DNA of 52,805 bases from NCBI GenBank assembly GCA_003427395.1, contig BFEA01000467.1, positions 516,544 through 569,348 on the forward strand. The letters run 5' to 3'. Positions 42,927 through 52,805 of this stretch are shown piece after piece. Under the pieces are notes generated by a model that was not told the origin of the DNA, ran no database searches, and saw nothing but the letters and a program-made list of their open reading frames with translations. A program made the translations under genes and the position numbers. Numbering within the stretch: position 1 is the stretch's first letter; every line of letters starts with the position of its first letter. The DNA comes from Chara braunii. Taxonomy: Eukaryota; Streptophyta; Charophyceae; Charales; Characeae.

Positions 42927-43325
42927 TCAATTGTCGTATCGAGCAGGACGACAACGAGTGCGTTGTGGACGCTCAGAAGCATCTGGCTGTTGCTGAAAGT
43001 CTGCCTCAGATGGAGCAGGCTCGACTTCAACGGTCTCCTCAACCGAGGGAGAAGGAAGAGGGTCAGTGGGCTGAGGAGGAGCAGTCAACCCAGCACGACG
43101 AGCACGGTCATAGGCACGCACCAACATGCAAGCGTGCTGCAAGTGCTTGAGGGGCTCCCAAGTAGCCTCCTCCTCAGAGTAACCCTTCCAACGTACGAGA
43201 TACTCGACGTCAAGACGGTTCTCGTCGGTGACTCGACCACCAATGATGTCTGAAACGAGGAACTCCTCGTGGTCGTCCACCATGATGGGTGGAGGACGCT
43301 CGTATGGTCGTCCCCCAAAATGCTT
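42927..43325 (-). pseudogene. Chromodomain fragment of a chromovirus integrase C-terminus
   Basis: Minus-strand frame reading GGRPYERPPPIMVDD, then a chromodomain: EFLVSDIIGGRV, DVEYLVRWKGYSEEEATWEP, then LKHLQHACMLVRAYDRARR, an acidic/Pro-rich tail and stop 42927-42929. The YLVRWKGY...TWEP core with its aromatic residues is the methyl-lysine-reading fold that ends the integrase of Ty3/gypsy chromoviruses. No integrase core, RT or LTR is found upstream (above 43325), so this is an orphan 3' fragment. A host chromodomain protein is possible, but the preceding Pro-rich lead-in favours a retroelement. Confidence 0.75.
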
Positions 43326-43554
43326 AGACGGTCTTCGGTAGGGATGCAGTAACGAGGGAGAGTGGGTGACTCACCTCGGCGGAGGAAGTGTAAAGCTGAG
43401 GAGGGAGGGGGAGGGGGAAGGAGGGGCGATCTGTCTTGAAAAATTATATCATCTAGTTTGCTATTTCTTTTCATTTGGTTTCACGCTCAAGGAGGTTGTT
43501 GGAATAGGTGCTATATGGAAAGTCATCTATGATCCTGTGAAAGGTGGTTGAAAA

Positions 43555-45153
43555 TTCGGTGGCCTTCGAAGACCGATGCTGGAGCAACGCTGGCCGAAGC
43601 CGGAGCCAGGTGGCGCAACTTTGTGACCTAGCTTAGTGGGGGCGTGAGGCCTGGTAGAGAGCTCTGGGGGGCTGTGTGCGGGGGCAGTCTCAGTGGTCAT
43701 CGGGGGTCGTAACTGGAGCAATGTTGGCCGGTGCTGGAGGAAGGTGGTGCAACTTTGTAACCTAACCTGATGGGAACATGAGGCCTAGAAGAGCTTCGGT
43801 TCGCGCTGAAAACAGCCATGATGGTGGTGGTCGTAGGTGGATTGAATAGGTTTTACCTATCTAATTTGTCAGTGGTTCTTATGAATGTCTTAGGACTCTA
43901 GAGACTCTTAGCAACCCATCATAGGCGGTTTTGAAGCGGTCATACTCAGTGATTTGCGGTTGTTCGATGCCAGAACGACGTTGGCCGGTGTTGGGGTGTT
44001 ACCCTGTAACCTGCTGATGCAGGAGCGTGAGACCTGATAGAGATTTGGGGATGCTTTGGGGTAGGCATCCCAAGGTACAGCCAAAGTTTGCTCTGGGACG
44101 ACACTGGTCGGAGCTGGGGCGAGTTGTGTAGCCCTGTAACCCAACAGGGTGGGGGCGTGAGGCCTGGAAGAGCTCAGCAGGGAGTAAGACTGTGTCGAAA
44201 AGTCTTAGAAGGGCTTGTTAGGGATCTTGAGGGTTGTGAGCATTCGTAGGACCTTTGTGGCAGCCTATTACATGAGTAGTTCCTTAATAGGTCATTAGAT
44301 ATTCACAGACTGATCTAAGTCGAAGCCGGGTAATGGCCCCGGTATCTTAAATGATCTCAAATGTTCTAAAAAAAAAGAAAAAAAAACGAGTGACTATGGA
44401 GTGATCTGCCTATAATCAGGGAGATTGTGGATAGAAGGTCAGGGGGGAAGGAGGAGGTGAGAGCTGGAAGATGGGAGGAAGCAAGGGGGTTCAACATGGG
44501 AAGCGGCGTCTGTCTAAGTAAGTAGGTCAGAAGGACAAAGTTGGGACGATGCAGACCGGCGCTGGAGCTTTTCCTCTGTAACCTGGAGGAGCAAGAGGTC
44601 TGTGGAGTTATGTCGAGGGAGGACGTAGCTGATGCCGGGGGTTTTCCCCCGTAACTTAGGGGCGTGTGGCTAATCGAGAGTGTCGAGGGAGGAAGGCACT
44701 CTTTGTCGTCTGAACCAGGCTGGTTGGTACTGGGAAAGTTTGTGTTGCCCTGTAACCCTGACATAGGGGAGTATGAGATCAGCTGAGTTCTGGTACGAGG
44801 ACTAAACGCTTGGATTTAACGTTTTTTTGTTTGTTGAAGGGGAGGTGTAAACAGTAGGAGTTTTTGTTAGGATCTTCTGTTTCCAGGTTTGGATTGTGGT
44901 TGGGTAGATCATAGGCAGTTTTTTTCTGAGATCTGCAGTTGTTCTTAAAAGTTGATTCTCATAGGTTTTCGCAGGTTTGCTAATCGTCTGATTGTTTTCG
45001 TAGAGGAAGCCGGGTAATGGCCCCGGAACTTCAATTGCGTTCCATATTCTCAGTTGTACTTCAAAGGGACGCTGATCCCGGTTCTCAGCACGTGATGCTC
45101 CCCACGAATAGATTGGAGATTTTGTCCCCAAAAAAAAAAAAAAAAAAAAAAAA
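43555..45153 (+). repeat. A-tailed retroposon with internal TGTAACC units, forward copy
   Basis: About seven degenerate units share TGGCCGG-x-GCTGG, then (T/C)TGTAACC, then GGGGGCGTGAGGCCTGG and AGAGCT. They lie near 43576, 43712, 43970, 44090, 44535, 44615 and 44715. The GCCGGGTAATGGCCCCGG block follows twice (~44325 and ~45010). The copy ends in the GGGACGCTGATCCCGG...AATAGATTGGAG module and an A23 tract at 45130. The minus-strand repeat at 50143-51345 is the same family. Frames change between units, so it looks noncoding. Confidence 0.7.
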
Positions 45154-46087
45154 GGTTTAAAGTAATAATAATGATGTCAATTATAATATTTTGTCTTTTG
45201 TGCATGAGGAGAATAGTGGAGTGGGACTCAAAGATGTTGCACTGGGGTATGAAGTGCATGGCAAGGGGAGTAAATCCTTTTCCCTGAGGAAGAATCTATC
45301 TAAAATTGGAAAGTGTCCTGATGGGGGGCGTGAAGGGGGAGAATACTTCTTTTTGGGGTGGGCCTGCTGCTGTAAACGTAGGCACCAGAAATGTGTCCCA
45401 TGAGGGGTCTTTTGAAGTGTACTTCTCTATCGAACTGGCACCAGATACTCGTTCCCGAAATAGTCAGATTCCGTGATCTGTCTGCTACAGTTTGGTCTAC
45501 TTATAACTTGGCTAATTAGGAAGGTAAGCTTTCTATCTACTTTTCGGACTCTCCCGGATGGATCTGGCCATTTCATGGCAAGGCCTGGATGAACCTGACC
45601 TCAATTACATCCATAGACAAGTTGAAATATTCCTCAGTATGAGGCTTGGATCTGACAGTCTGTAGTATAGGGCTTTTAGCATGAAAAATCCAGATCCCAC
45701 AACTATCCGGGGAACGCGTACTACATACAAAACGGCTGTTTCTACTCTCACTCGCTCTTGGACTTGTTGTGCAGGTCACGACCCAAGCTGTGAAGCCCTG
45801 GGGACTTTCCCAAAAGTGGGCAGCCCCTAGCCTGACCCCAGAAAGCCCGCAGGATGGTACGATGATGGGTTTTTTTTCCGGATATGGGCCAACCAAAATT
45901 CAGAGGTCCCTTGCACGGCCACCTCTTTTCGCCCCCCTCGCCATAACAGTCCACGAACGTTGGGCCTGTGGGTCTCGAGAAAGATTATACGGTGCGAAAG
46001 GCGAGGTGCCTGCTTTCGAGGAACTTTTCTGATTTTTGTTAAAAATGCGTAGTCGGATCCAGGTTTGAGTATGCCTGCAGAAAGAGT
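45154..46087. other. No recognisable gene
   Basis: Unique-looking sequence. A minus-strand frame at 45573-45896 has no recognisable domain. Possibly host intergenic or intronic DNA. Confidence 0.4.
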
Positions 46088-46100
46088 AAGGCACACAAGT

Positions 46101-47210
46101 GGTGTCCAGTTGATGTAGCTCAGTGGTTAGAGCACCGGTTGGAAATGCACACTGTGGTATAAGGTTGCGGGTTCAAAACTCCGCAGCCTTGCGCGTGGAC
46201 ACCGGCAGGGCGTTAGAGTGACGCACGGCTGGACATACATCCCCTTGGGCTGACGCATGGTACTATCACAGACACTGCCTGCGCACCACCCAAGGGGTAG
46301 TCCTGGTTGTTGTATGCTGGGTCTTGACTATGCGTGGGTTGCTTGACGTAGCCATTGATTGTTCTGAAATTCTCCCCTGTTCTGGCATTCCATACATTGG
46401 CATCAATTCAGAACACAGCACATAAGATAGGGCATTGTAGTTACACAACACAGGGTGTGGGTTGGAGTTTGGCTAGAGACTTTGGGGCGGTTTCTTGCAC
46501 AGACCGGCCCACCATTCATATGACAATACAACCCTACACATATATACAGAACTGAATTGGGGCTTGGTGGGGGTCCGCACTACTGCTGGGGTTGGCTGGG
46601 ATCAAGGCTTCGCGCTTGTCCCTGTCCAGCCTCAGTATCTAGAACCATGGCATACATGAATGGGGGTAGGCTGGGGTTTTCAAGGCTTCGCGCTTGTCCT
46701 TGCCTGGCCTCGGTATTGAGAACCATGGATAACACACAGATAGCACGTACACACATGACTGGGGCTGGCTGGGGCTCAAGGCTTCGCGCTTGGCCCTGTC
46801 CAGCCTCAGTATCTGACATCTGTAGAAAGGAGAAACATGCCAGGACACATATATAGTATACACATGCCAGAACGGGGGTTGGTAGGAGAAGCAGACATAA
46901 TACTAGAGCCTGGCGTGCTTGACTGTGCCTCAACTGGGGCTGGGAGGGGCTCAAGGCGTCGCGCTTGGTCCAGCCTAGCCCCGGTGCCTAGAACTACTGT
47001 CTGGTCCAAGTCGCCCTCTGAAATACCATGGTGATAGTCCTGAGTAGTAATACTGAGGTAGGATGGTAGGGATAGGGGTGCGCTAGGAGAATTGCCGAGA
47101 GGATGGGTAAGGAGGTGGTCTTACAGTGAATAAGAGAATGTCAGGACAGCCAATAGCTGTGTCGGCAACCCCGTGTGTCCGGAGTCCGGTCTCTACAACA
47201 ACCAGGGCTT
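46101..47210 (+). mobile_element. tRNA-headed composite retroposon, forward arm
   Basis: Starts with a tRNA-like module: A-box-like TAGCTCAGTGGTTAGAGCA (46116-46134) and B-box-like GGTTCAAAACT (46170-46180). A second, weaker tRNA-like module (GTGGGTTGGAGTTTGGCT) lies near 46458. Then come the tandem block 46560-47000 and a 3' part with GGTGATAGTCCTGAGTAGTA and CTCTACAACA-x-CCAGGGCTTT. The entire order reappears reversed at 47877-49005. Internal pol III-type boxes with no ORF suggest a SINE-like, non-coding retroposon of ~1.1 kb. Confidence 0.65.
46560..47000 (+). repeat. Degenerate tandem repeat within the retroposon
   Basis: Four copies of a GGGGCTGGCTGGG...CAAGGCTTCGCGCTTG...CCAGCCTCAGTATCTAGAACC segment start near 46578, 46665, 46755 and 46930, separated by variable AT-rich spacers. 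The reverse arm has a reduced version. Confidence 0.65.
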
Positions 47211-47236
47211 TCTTTTTTTTTTTTTTTTTTTTTAAA

Positions 47237-47600
47237 AAAGGCACACAAGTGGCATTCAGGAGGTCGTGGGTTCAATCCCAATCGGCCTCATGTACCTTCC
47301 TGGGCAAGCTTGATGCCGTCCACCTAGAGATATGTCGTTGGTCCCCCTGAGTGGCATTGAGCAGAGACTGCTGATGTTCATAGGGGGAGGGGACCGGAGG
47401 GGAGGCACAGTGACTGGCCCATCGAAGAAGACCCCTGGCCGGTATTGCCCATCTGCTGTAGCAGGTATCACACCTGCTGGTGGGTGCAGCTCCCGCATGT
47501 TCCCTCGTTGGAGGCTTGCGCACGGATGTGGCTGCTACAGGGTTCCCCGTAATACTATAATGACAATAAAAAAGGCCTGAAAGGCCGTCCTGTCCAGATT
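47237..47600 (+). mobile_element. tRNA-derived SINE-like sequence
   Basis: Starts AAAGGCACACAAGTGG (also present before the element at 46101) and continues with a T-arm-like GTGGGTTCAATCCCAATC (B box). There is no clear A box, so it is 5' truncated. It ends near ATAATGACAATAAAAAAGG, an A-rich tail. It lies between the two arms of the inverted retroposon pair. Confidence 0.5.
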
Positions 47601-47642
47601 CGACAGGTAATTGAATAGGTTGGGCAGAATTAGCCTTAAACC

Positions 47643-47838
47643 ACCAGTACTTGGCCCATATGTCGGCCGTGGCGCGTTGTCGTTAATGCCCCGCAAGTTT
47701 CGGAGGCCCGGGGTACCGGACCTGAAAGGCTGACGCCGCCAGCCAAAACAATTCTTTTTTGTTTCGCTGGCAGGTCTGCGCGAAACAGCGCGCAGGGCAT
47801 ATTCAGGCTCGGCATCGATAGCTGGGCCAAGTACTGGT
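47643..47838. mobile_element. 196-bp foldback element with 16-bp inverted ends
   Basis: ACCAGTACTTGGCCCA (47643-47658) is perfectly complementary to 47823-47838. Related GTACTGGTGG sequence occurs at 49008-49017 and ~49157. No coding capacity. The target duplication is unclear. Confidence 0.55.
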
Positions 47839-47876
47839 GTTTGCTTGTTGTTGTTTTTTTTTTTTTTTTTTTTTTA

Positions 47877-49005
47877 AGCCCAGGGTGTTGTAGAGGCCAG
47901 GACCAGACACGTGGTGATTGCTGGTAGCGGCAGCCAATGGTTGTCCTGACAGGATAGGCCACCTATCCTACCCATCCCCACGTTAATACTCCCAGCACAC
48001 CCCCTGTCCCTACTATCCTACCTCAGTGTGACCAGCACTCAGGACCATCACCCTACCAGTATTGACGGCAAATTGGACCAGATAGCAGTGACAAGCACCA
48101 GGGCTGGGCCAACCTCCCAGCCCTCGTGGAAGCAGAAGCGGACGAACCTTGCCGTACGGGAACTTTGAACGCCAGGCTCATGCAATCTTCTACAGGCCCA
48201 ATTCAGAGAGTCTACCCAGCAAGATTATGTAAGCACGGCAGGCCAGCGCCCACGGACACATCCTACTGTCCTTCCCCTAGCTTACCCAAGGCTAGGCAGA
48301 ACTCAGACTAGCCGGAGCGACGTATATCCCTACCCTACCCTAGAGCTAAGCCATGCATGCGTAGACCCCGTCATATACCTGATAGACCCCCCCAGCCCAG
48401 TATGGTAGTTGTGTGTATATGTGTGTGGCCAGAGGCTATGTTTGTTTGTATGAGCTCATAGGGCCATGCTTTTGTGTCTGTCCGAAGGCTATGTGTGCTC
48501 TGTGAAACTGTATAGCGAGATATGTGCCCAAAGGCCAGATATGTGCAGTACTATGTAGAGGGAACTATGTTCGTCTGAAGAGATGACAGGCCAAGCTGGA
48601 CAAGAACCCCCCCCAAAGTCCCAAGCCAGACTCGAACCCGTGATCTATGACATGTAACCTGAAGACTCTACCATTTGAGCGACAATCGCAAACGACCCCT
48701 GTGTGTGATATGCCAGACTGGGGAGATCAACAGAACAACCATGAGCAACAGCCACAAGCAACCCACGCAGTATCAAGACCCAACATACAACACCATGGAC
48801 AACCCCTTGGGTGGTGCGCAGGCAGTGTCTGTATAAGCTTACCGTGCGTCAGCCCAAGGGGGTGTGTGTTCCAGCCGTGCGTCATTCTAATGCCCTACCG
48901 GTGTCCATGCGCAAGGCTGCAATTGAGTTTTTAGCCCGCAACCTCATACCACAATGCATATTTCCAACCGGTGCTCTAACCACTGAGCTACATCAACTGG
49001 ACCAA
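47877..49005 (-). mobile_element. tRNA-headed composite retroposon, reverse arm
   Basis: Minus-strand copy of 46101-47210. The head has an A-box-like TAGCTCAGTGGTTA (48977-48990) in a well kept tRNA-like module. The second module at ~48618-48690 is clearer than in the other arm (B box GGTTCGAGTCTGG, A box TCGCTCAAATGGTAGAG). The 3' part ends CTACAACACCCTGGGCTT followed by an A-tract on its own strand (the T run 47856-47876). The intact A-tail supports retroposition. Confidence 0.65.
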
Positions 49006-49335
49006 GTACTGGTGGTTTAAGCTGCCAGTACACGGGCCCAGCCTTGCTAAAAAGAAAACTCGTCGCCTACAAAATTTTATGAGGCCCAGCGCTGTAGATA
49101 AATCCAATTGACTGCGGACGGCCTCCGAAAAGCGCCTGTGGCCTATAGCTGGATGTACTGGTGGTTCGAAGAAGAAAAAAAAAACTGTTGAAATGTCAGA
49201 CCAAGCCGATGCTGGTAGTCGGATTGCTTTACCTGTTGTTGAAACCATGACACCAAGAGCACAAAGAACAGACACCACCAAAAAGTGTCTTCGTACTTCG
49301 TAATTTATGAATTACTCTTTCTGAATTGAACATAA

Positions 49336-49884
49336 GGTCTCATTAGACACTCCTAAAAGTGCCTGTTTTTAGGATTGCCTCTTGCTTGCACGCAATTCTA
49401 AATCCAATTTTGAGATCGAAAATGTGAAAACGGCGTTAGGACGAGTCCTAAAGGATTTAGGATTCCCCAGGCAAAATTGTCCTAAATTTTCCAGTAGCCC
49501 ACGACCTACTGAAAAATTTAGGATTCCCGCGTTTCACGGAACTCGTTGCGTCGCGCTCATGGCACCGTCGACACGGAGTTACTGGTGCGGAAGCGGTCCG
49601 TTGGGTCAGTGGTTGGACATCAGAGGTTTTTTGCGGGTCGACGTGGGCAACGGCCACAAACGGTAGCCGTTGGCGTGGATTGAACGGACATTGGCAGGAA
49701 TGGACGGACATTGGCGACTCGGCTGCGTATACGCATATGAAAACCGGCCGCGGGAGACCTTTTAGGACGAATCCTAAAAGATGATTTTTAGGATTGCGTG
49801 TAACGACGCCACACGAAATCCTAAAAATCCTTTAGGACTCGTCCTAAAAATTTTAGGATTCTCTTAGGAGTGTCTAACGAGACC
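49336..49884. mobile_element. MITE-like element with long terminal inverted repeats
   Basis: Ends are inverted copies of GGTCTCRTTAGACACTCCTA with one mismatch. Complementarity extends inward through several CCTAAA/TTTAGGA blocks, so both arms are themselves palindrome-rich. 549 bases, no transposase. Flanks carry CATA at 49331-49334 and 49885-49888, a possible short target duplication (4 bp, or ATA 3 bp). Superfamily not assigned with confidence; PIF/Harbinger-like is a guess. Confidence 0.75.
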
Positions 49885-49901
49885 CATAGTTTGATTTTGT
49901 T

Positions 49902-49975
49902 GCCTATGTAGCTCAACTGGTTTAGATCAAAGGACTGAAAATCCTTGGGTCAGCGGCGCGAATCCACTTCTAAGC
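49902..49975 (+). tRNA. Degenerate tRNA-Phe(GAA)-like sequence, mitochondrial type
   Basis: 74 bases dividing exactly as a tRNA: 7 acceptor, TA, D arm GCTC/GATC, anticodon stem AAGGA/TCCTT with loop CTGAAAA (anticodon GAA, Phe), variable GGGTC, T arm AGCGG/CCACT, acceptor 3' half. The anticodon-to-T-arm part closely resembles plant mitochondrial tRNA-Phe as I remember it. Faults: D stem mismatch (GATC), T loop CGCGAAT instead of TTCGAAT, one T-stem mismatch, two acceptor mismatches. Probably a nuclear copy that is no longer functional. The flanks GTT and AAC (49899-49901 and 49980-49982), with GCCT/AGGC, could extend the outer pairing. Confidence 0.55.
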
Positions 49976-50142
49976 AGGCAACATCAACCTCCTGACAAAG
50001 AAACTCGGCCGACAATTGGCTTTATTATAGAGAAAAGAAAAGTCATTCATTCCCGTACCTTTAGGCACAAATCAGTAGTATTGTGCGCCTATAACCAGAA
50101 AAGGACAGTATTTTCTCGGAAGAGTCTTGAATTCTTTGACTT

Positions 50143-51345
50143 TTTTTTTTTTTTTTTTTAATGGGAACAAGGCTCCAATCTATTCGTGGGGAGCAACACG
50201 TGCTGGGAACCGGGCCCAGCGTCCCATATGGGAATCTATACAGAATTGAAAATTTTTTGAAGTTTTAAGATACCGGGGCCATTACCCGGCTATGGCTAGG
50301 AAAAATTAGAACTACTAAAGAAGATTACTGCATCAAGCTACACGCCATCAACCCTCTTTACCTCCCTCCGGCAAGACTTACTGCAGCAGAGCCAACATCT
50401 CCGCTGCTGTTGTGCCCTAATTCCATCCTACTAGCTAGCCCTCCTCACTAATAGGACGTTTGATATTCCACCATCTACTCATCCCACTCACCTGAATTTG
50501 AGAAAATCGAGAAAATTCAAGAAATTTAAAAAGAAATGGAGAAACGAAACTCAGAGCTAAAACCACCACCAATCCAAGTCAAACCCTCACTACAGAAGAG
50601 AGACCGCCACTCAAGCCTTCAGTCCTCGTACCAGAAGTCGCCAGTTCTCACACCCCCCTTGCTAGGGTTACAAGGCAACACAAACTGCCCCAGCACCGAA
50701 CTAACTGTCTTCTGACGGACAGGAAGTGTCTTCCTCCCTCGACAACTTCCTTAGCTGCTCACCCCCCACCGGGTTACAGGGTCACTGCCCCAGCCTCAGC
50801 TATGTTGAAAGAGGTGGTTATGCCTTCCACCCTCGGCATAGCTCTAATGGCCTCAAGCTCCTCTCCATGGTCACAGAGCCACTGCCCCAGCACCGGCCAC
50901 TGTCGCCCCACCCCTTCCTTCTAGTAGACTTACCACCCTGAATCACTGTTCCCCTACTGCACGAGCCCACCCAAAATTACTTCCAACCTTGCTTCTGATT
51001 TTCTCCCTCCATATGAAAAAACAAAAAGGAGGAAGGACAAGAATTAGAACCACTAACAATCAAAACTCCTACCCTCACCACTGATGAAGGATACGTCGAC
51101 CAAGTTTTCAGTCCTCGTACCAGGAATCGTTAGATCTCATACCCCCCAGCTAGGGTTACAAGGCTACACGAACTGCCCCAGTACTGATCTAACTGTTTCG
51201 GACGGACAGAGAGTGTCTTCCCCACTCGACCCCTCTCTTAATTGTATAGCCCCTCAAAAGGTTACAGGGTCACCGCCCCGGCAACAACTACGTCGGGCGA
51301 GATGGTTATGCCTTCCACCCTCGGCATAACTTCAATGGCCTCAAG
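50143..51345 (-). repeat. A-tailed retroposon with TGTAACC units, reverse copy
   Basis: Minus-strand relative of 43555-45153: A-tail (plus-strand T run 50142-50159), the GGGACGCTGGGCCCGG...AATAGATTGGAG module, GCCGGGTAATGGCCCCGG (~50265-50290), then units with TGTAACC. Two large units (about 50590-50870 and 51070-51345) are direct repeats of each other with a ~480-base period, sharing CAGTCCTCGTACCAG, CTAGGGTTACAAGG and GGTTATGCCTTCCACCCTCG on the plus strand. Confidence 0.7.
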
Positions 51346-51976
51346 GGGAAAAAAAAAAAAAAAAAAAAAACACAGAAACTGAAGCGATGCGTGAAAAAAA
51401 GAAGAAGAAAAAAGCATTATCGTAGTGATTAATCTTTCTCTAGCCAGCGAGGCTGCTGCCCTCAAGAAAAAGAAAAAAAGGCTCAATGTGACCATGACTT
51501 CCTCTTTATCAACAGATATCACCTCTTTCTTTTTTTTTAAAAAGGGGTAAGTACGTTCATGTCACCTTTGAGTATCGAATGGGCGAAAAAAAAACACACG
51601 TCGGCAAGGAAAACCGCACCGAGTTCGAAAAGGCAATGGAAGTACCGGCTGCCATGGTGTCAGACCGGGTATCGTATTTACAGGGGTCGGCCGTGGTGTC
51701 AGAGGGGGAAACAAAAAAAAAAAGAAACAAAAAAAAGAAGAAAACGCCCAACGGATACTTTTGGACCGCAATGGCTCATTTCGAGTTGGCGTGGTTTCTT
51801 TGCCAGCGGAAGTTTTTTTTGCTTTTAGGGTTTTAAAACATGCCGCATCCGCCGTTATATAAAAAAGAACAAAAAGAAGAAGCCGAAGAAGAAGAAGAAA
51901 AGAAAAGAAAAGATATCACCTCATGATGACTGGCCTTCAGACGGGAACAATTTTTGTCATTTGTACTGTGGCTTCA

Positions 51977-52015
<39 letters not shown>

Positions 52016-52736
52016 CTGGAAATTCACTGGCAGGGATTGTAACTCTCGAGTCTCCTTGTTCCGCATATGGACCTAAGCTTATGTTTGTCTGGTGCCTACG
52101 ACCATTGTCCGGTCAGGTCACCCCCATTGAGATGACTTGAGGGTGATAATCCTGAGTGGTAGACACAGAGGTAGGATTGTGGCAGTAGGGTTGTGACAGG
52201 GAACTTGAGAATGATGTGAGAGTGGAAGGTTGGAAGGACTCGGAGTGTCATAAGGAATAGGGACCTAGACAGACCATCTGGATTTTCACCAAATTAAATG
52301 ACCGACTATGGAGGGCGACTGTCATATGTCTGGCATCCAACCTCGACAACAAACTGGACTTCATGAACAAAGAAAAAGAAAGGATGTATCTCCCAGGCAG
52401 GCTGGCGATGAAGATTTATTTTCATGCCTCCTCTGAGCGTAGGTGAGAACCCGCTTCCCTCCTTTTCTTTCTTTGTTTCGGACTTAGGAGGGGCTTTCAA
52501 AGTGGAGGCTGCAAAGTTGTGCAAACCCAATCTAATAAAAAAGAATCTGCCCATTACCATCCTATGGTTTTCTGATTTGCTTCCAAGCTGCAGATCTTTG
52601 ATGATTCTTGCTAAGAGAGCCCGATACGCTTTCTCTCTACCCCCCCACTCCCTCTGTCTCTCTCCTCAGGAGTCAGGATCAATGCAAGCCACGTTTTAAA
52701 AATGATGAACCACTCTTCTCCTGGGCCCACTCCCTT

Positions 52737-52742
<6 letters not shown>
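51346..52742. other. Noncoding stretch rich in A-tracts
   Basis: No gene recognised. Contains A runs near 51350 and 51979-52013, GAAGAA/AAAAG microsatellite near 51880-51910, and a partial copy (about 52080-52230, plus strand) of the 3' part of the composite retroposon (GTGATAATCCTGAGTGGTA, GAGGTAGGATTGTGG). Confidence 0.45.

Positions 52743-52805
<63 letters not shown>
52743..52805 (+). repeat. CT dinucleotide microsatellite
   Basis: Uninterrupted CT repeat to the end of the window, at least 31 units; it may continue beyond. Confidence 0.95.

Noticed and set aside
46110-46200. Functional tRNA gene at the head of the retroposon
   Set aside because: A and B boxes are present but anticodon stem and T stem do not fold properly, and the reverse copy differs in the same places.
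1-52805. CRISPR array, prophage or bacterial operon
   Set aside because: No repeat-spacer regularity of CRISPR type and no prokaryotic gene arrangement; the hairpin array has irregular spacing and non-identical stems, and all context is eukaryotic.

Overview
The window looks like a stretch of a large, repeat-dominated eukaryotic nuclear genome, most likely a charophyte or other green plant. The evidence is two big decayed Ty3/gypsy-type retrotransposons, one with a tRNA-iMet primer binding site, plus tRNA-derived retroposons, small terminal-inverted-repeat elements, long homopolymer and CT/CAT microsatellites, N gaps, and no operon-like gene packing. The gag/pol and 3' ORF sequences resemble proteins I remember from Chara braunii. 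That is recollection, not a search result. I recognise no intact host protein-coding gene.

Left third (528-13273): a complete but decayed Ty3/gypsy element with ~2.2 kb LTRs. Between them lie a PBS, gag (CCHC knuckle), protease, reverse transcriptase (YMDD), RNase H, a PHD-type zinc finger, integrase (DDE) and an extra unidentified ORF, then a cluster of hairpins before the 3' LTR. Many in-frame stops and several frameshifts break it.

Middle (13274-36037): a ~1.9 kb repeat beginning TG/TA and ending CA occurs in direct orientation at 13274-15294 and 34128-36037. Between the copies are: a noncoding stretch; an array of hairpins with a conserved loop and covarying stems (18229-18956, weaker copies on either side); a 541-bp hAT-like insertion with an 8-bp target duplication (17679-18219); a five-unit ~123-bp tandem array (19240-19870); and a second decayed gag-pol element (22577-29138). 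That element is followed by a long second gag-like ORF with its own CCHC knuckle (29343-32034). The two flanking repeats may be the LTRs of one ~22.8 kb element, but I find no PBS or polypurine tract at the expected places.

Right third (36038-52805): mostly noncoding, filled with small repeats. These include an orphan chromodomain fragment, a CAT-rich minisatellite, a ~1.1 kb tRNA-headed composite retroposon present as an inverted pair (46101-47210 and 47877-49005), another poly(A)-tailed family also present in both orientations (43555-45153 and 50143-51345), a 549-bp MITE-like element (49336-49884), a degenerate tRNA-Phe(GAA)-like sequence of mitochondrial type (49902-49975), and a CT microsatellite at the window end.

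Functionally, the window is a record of retroelement insertion and decay. Nearly all nonsense codons and several lost catalytic or zinc-binding residues are what C-to-T or G-to-A transitions would give.
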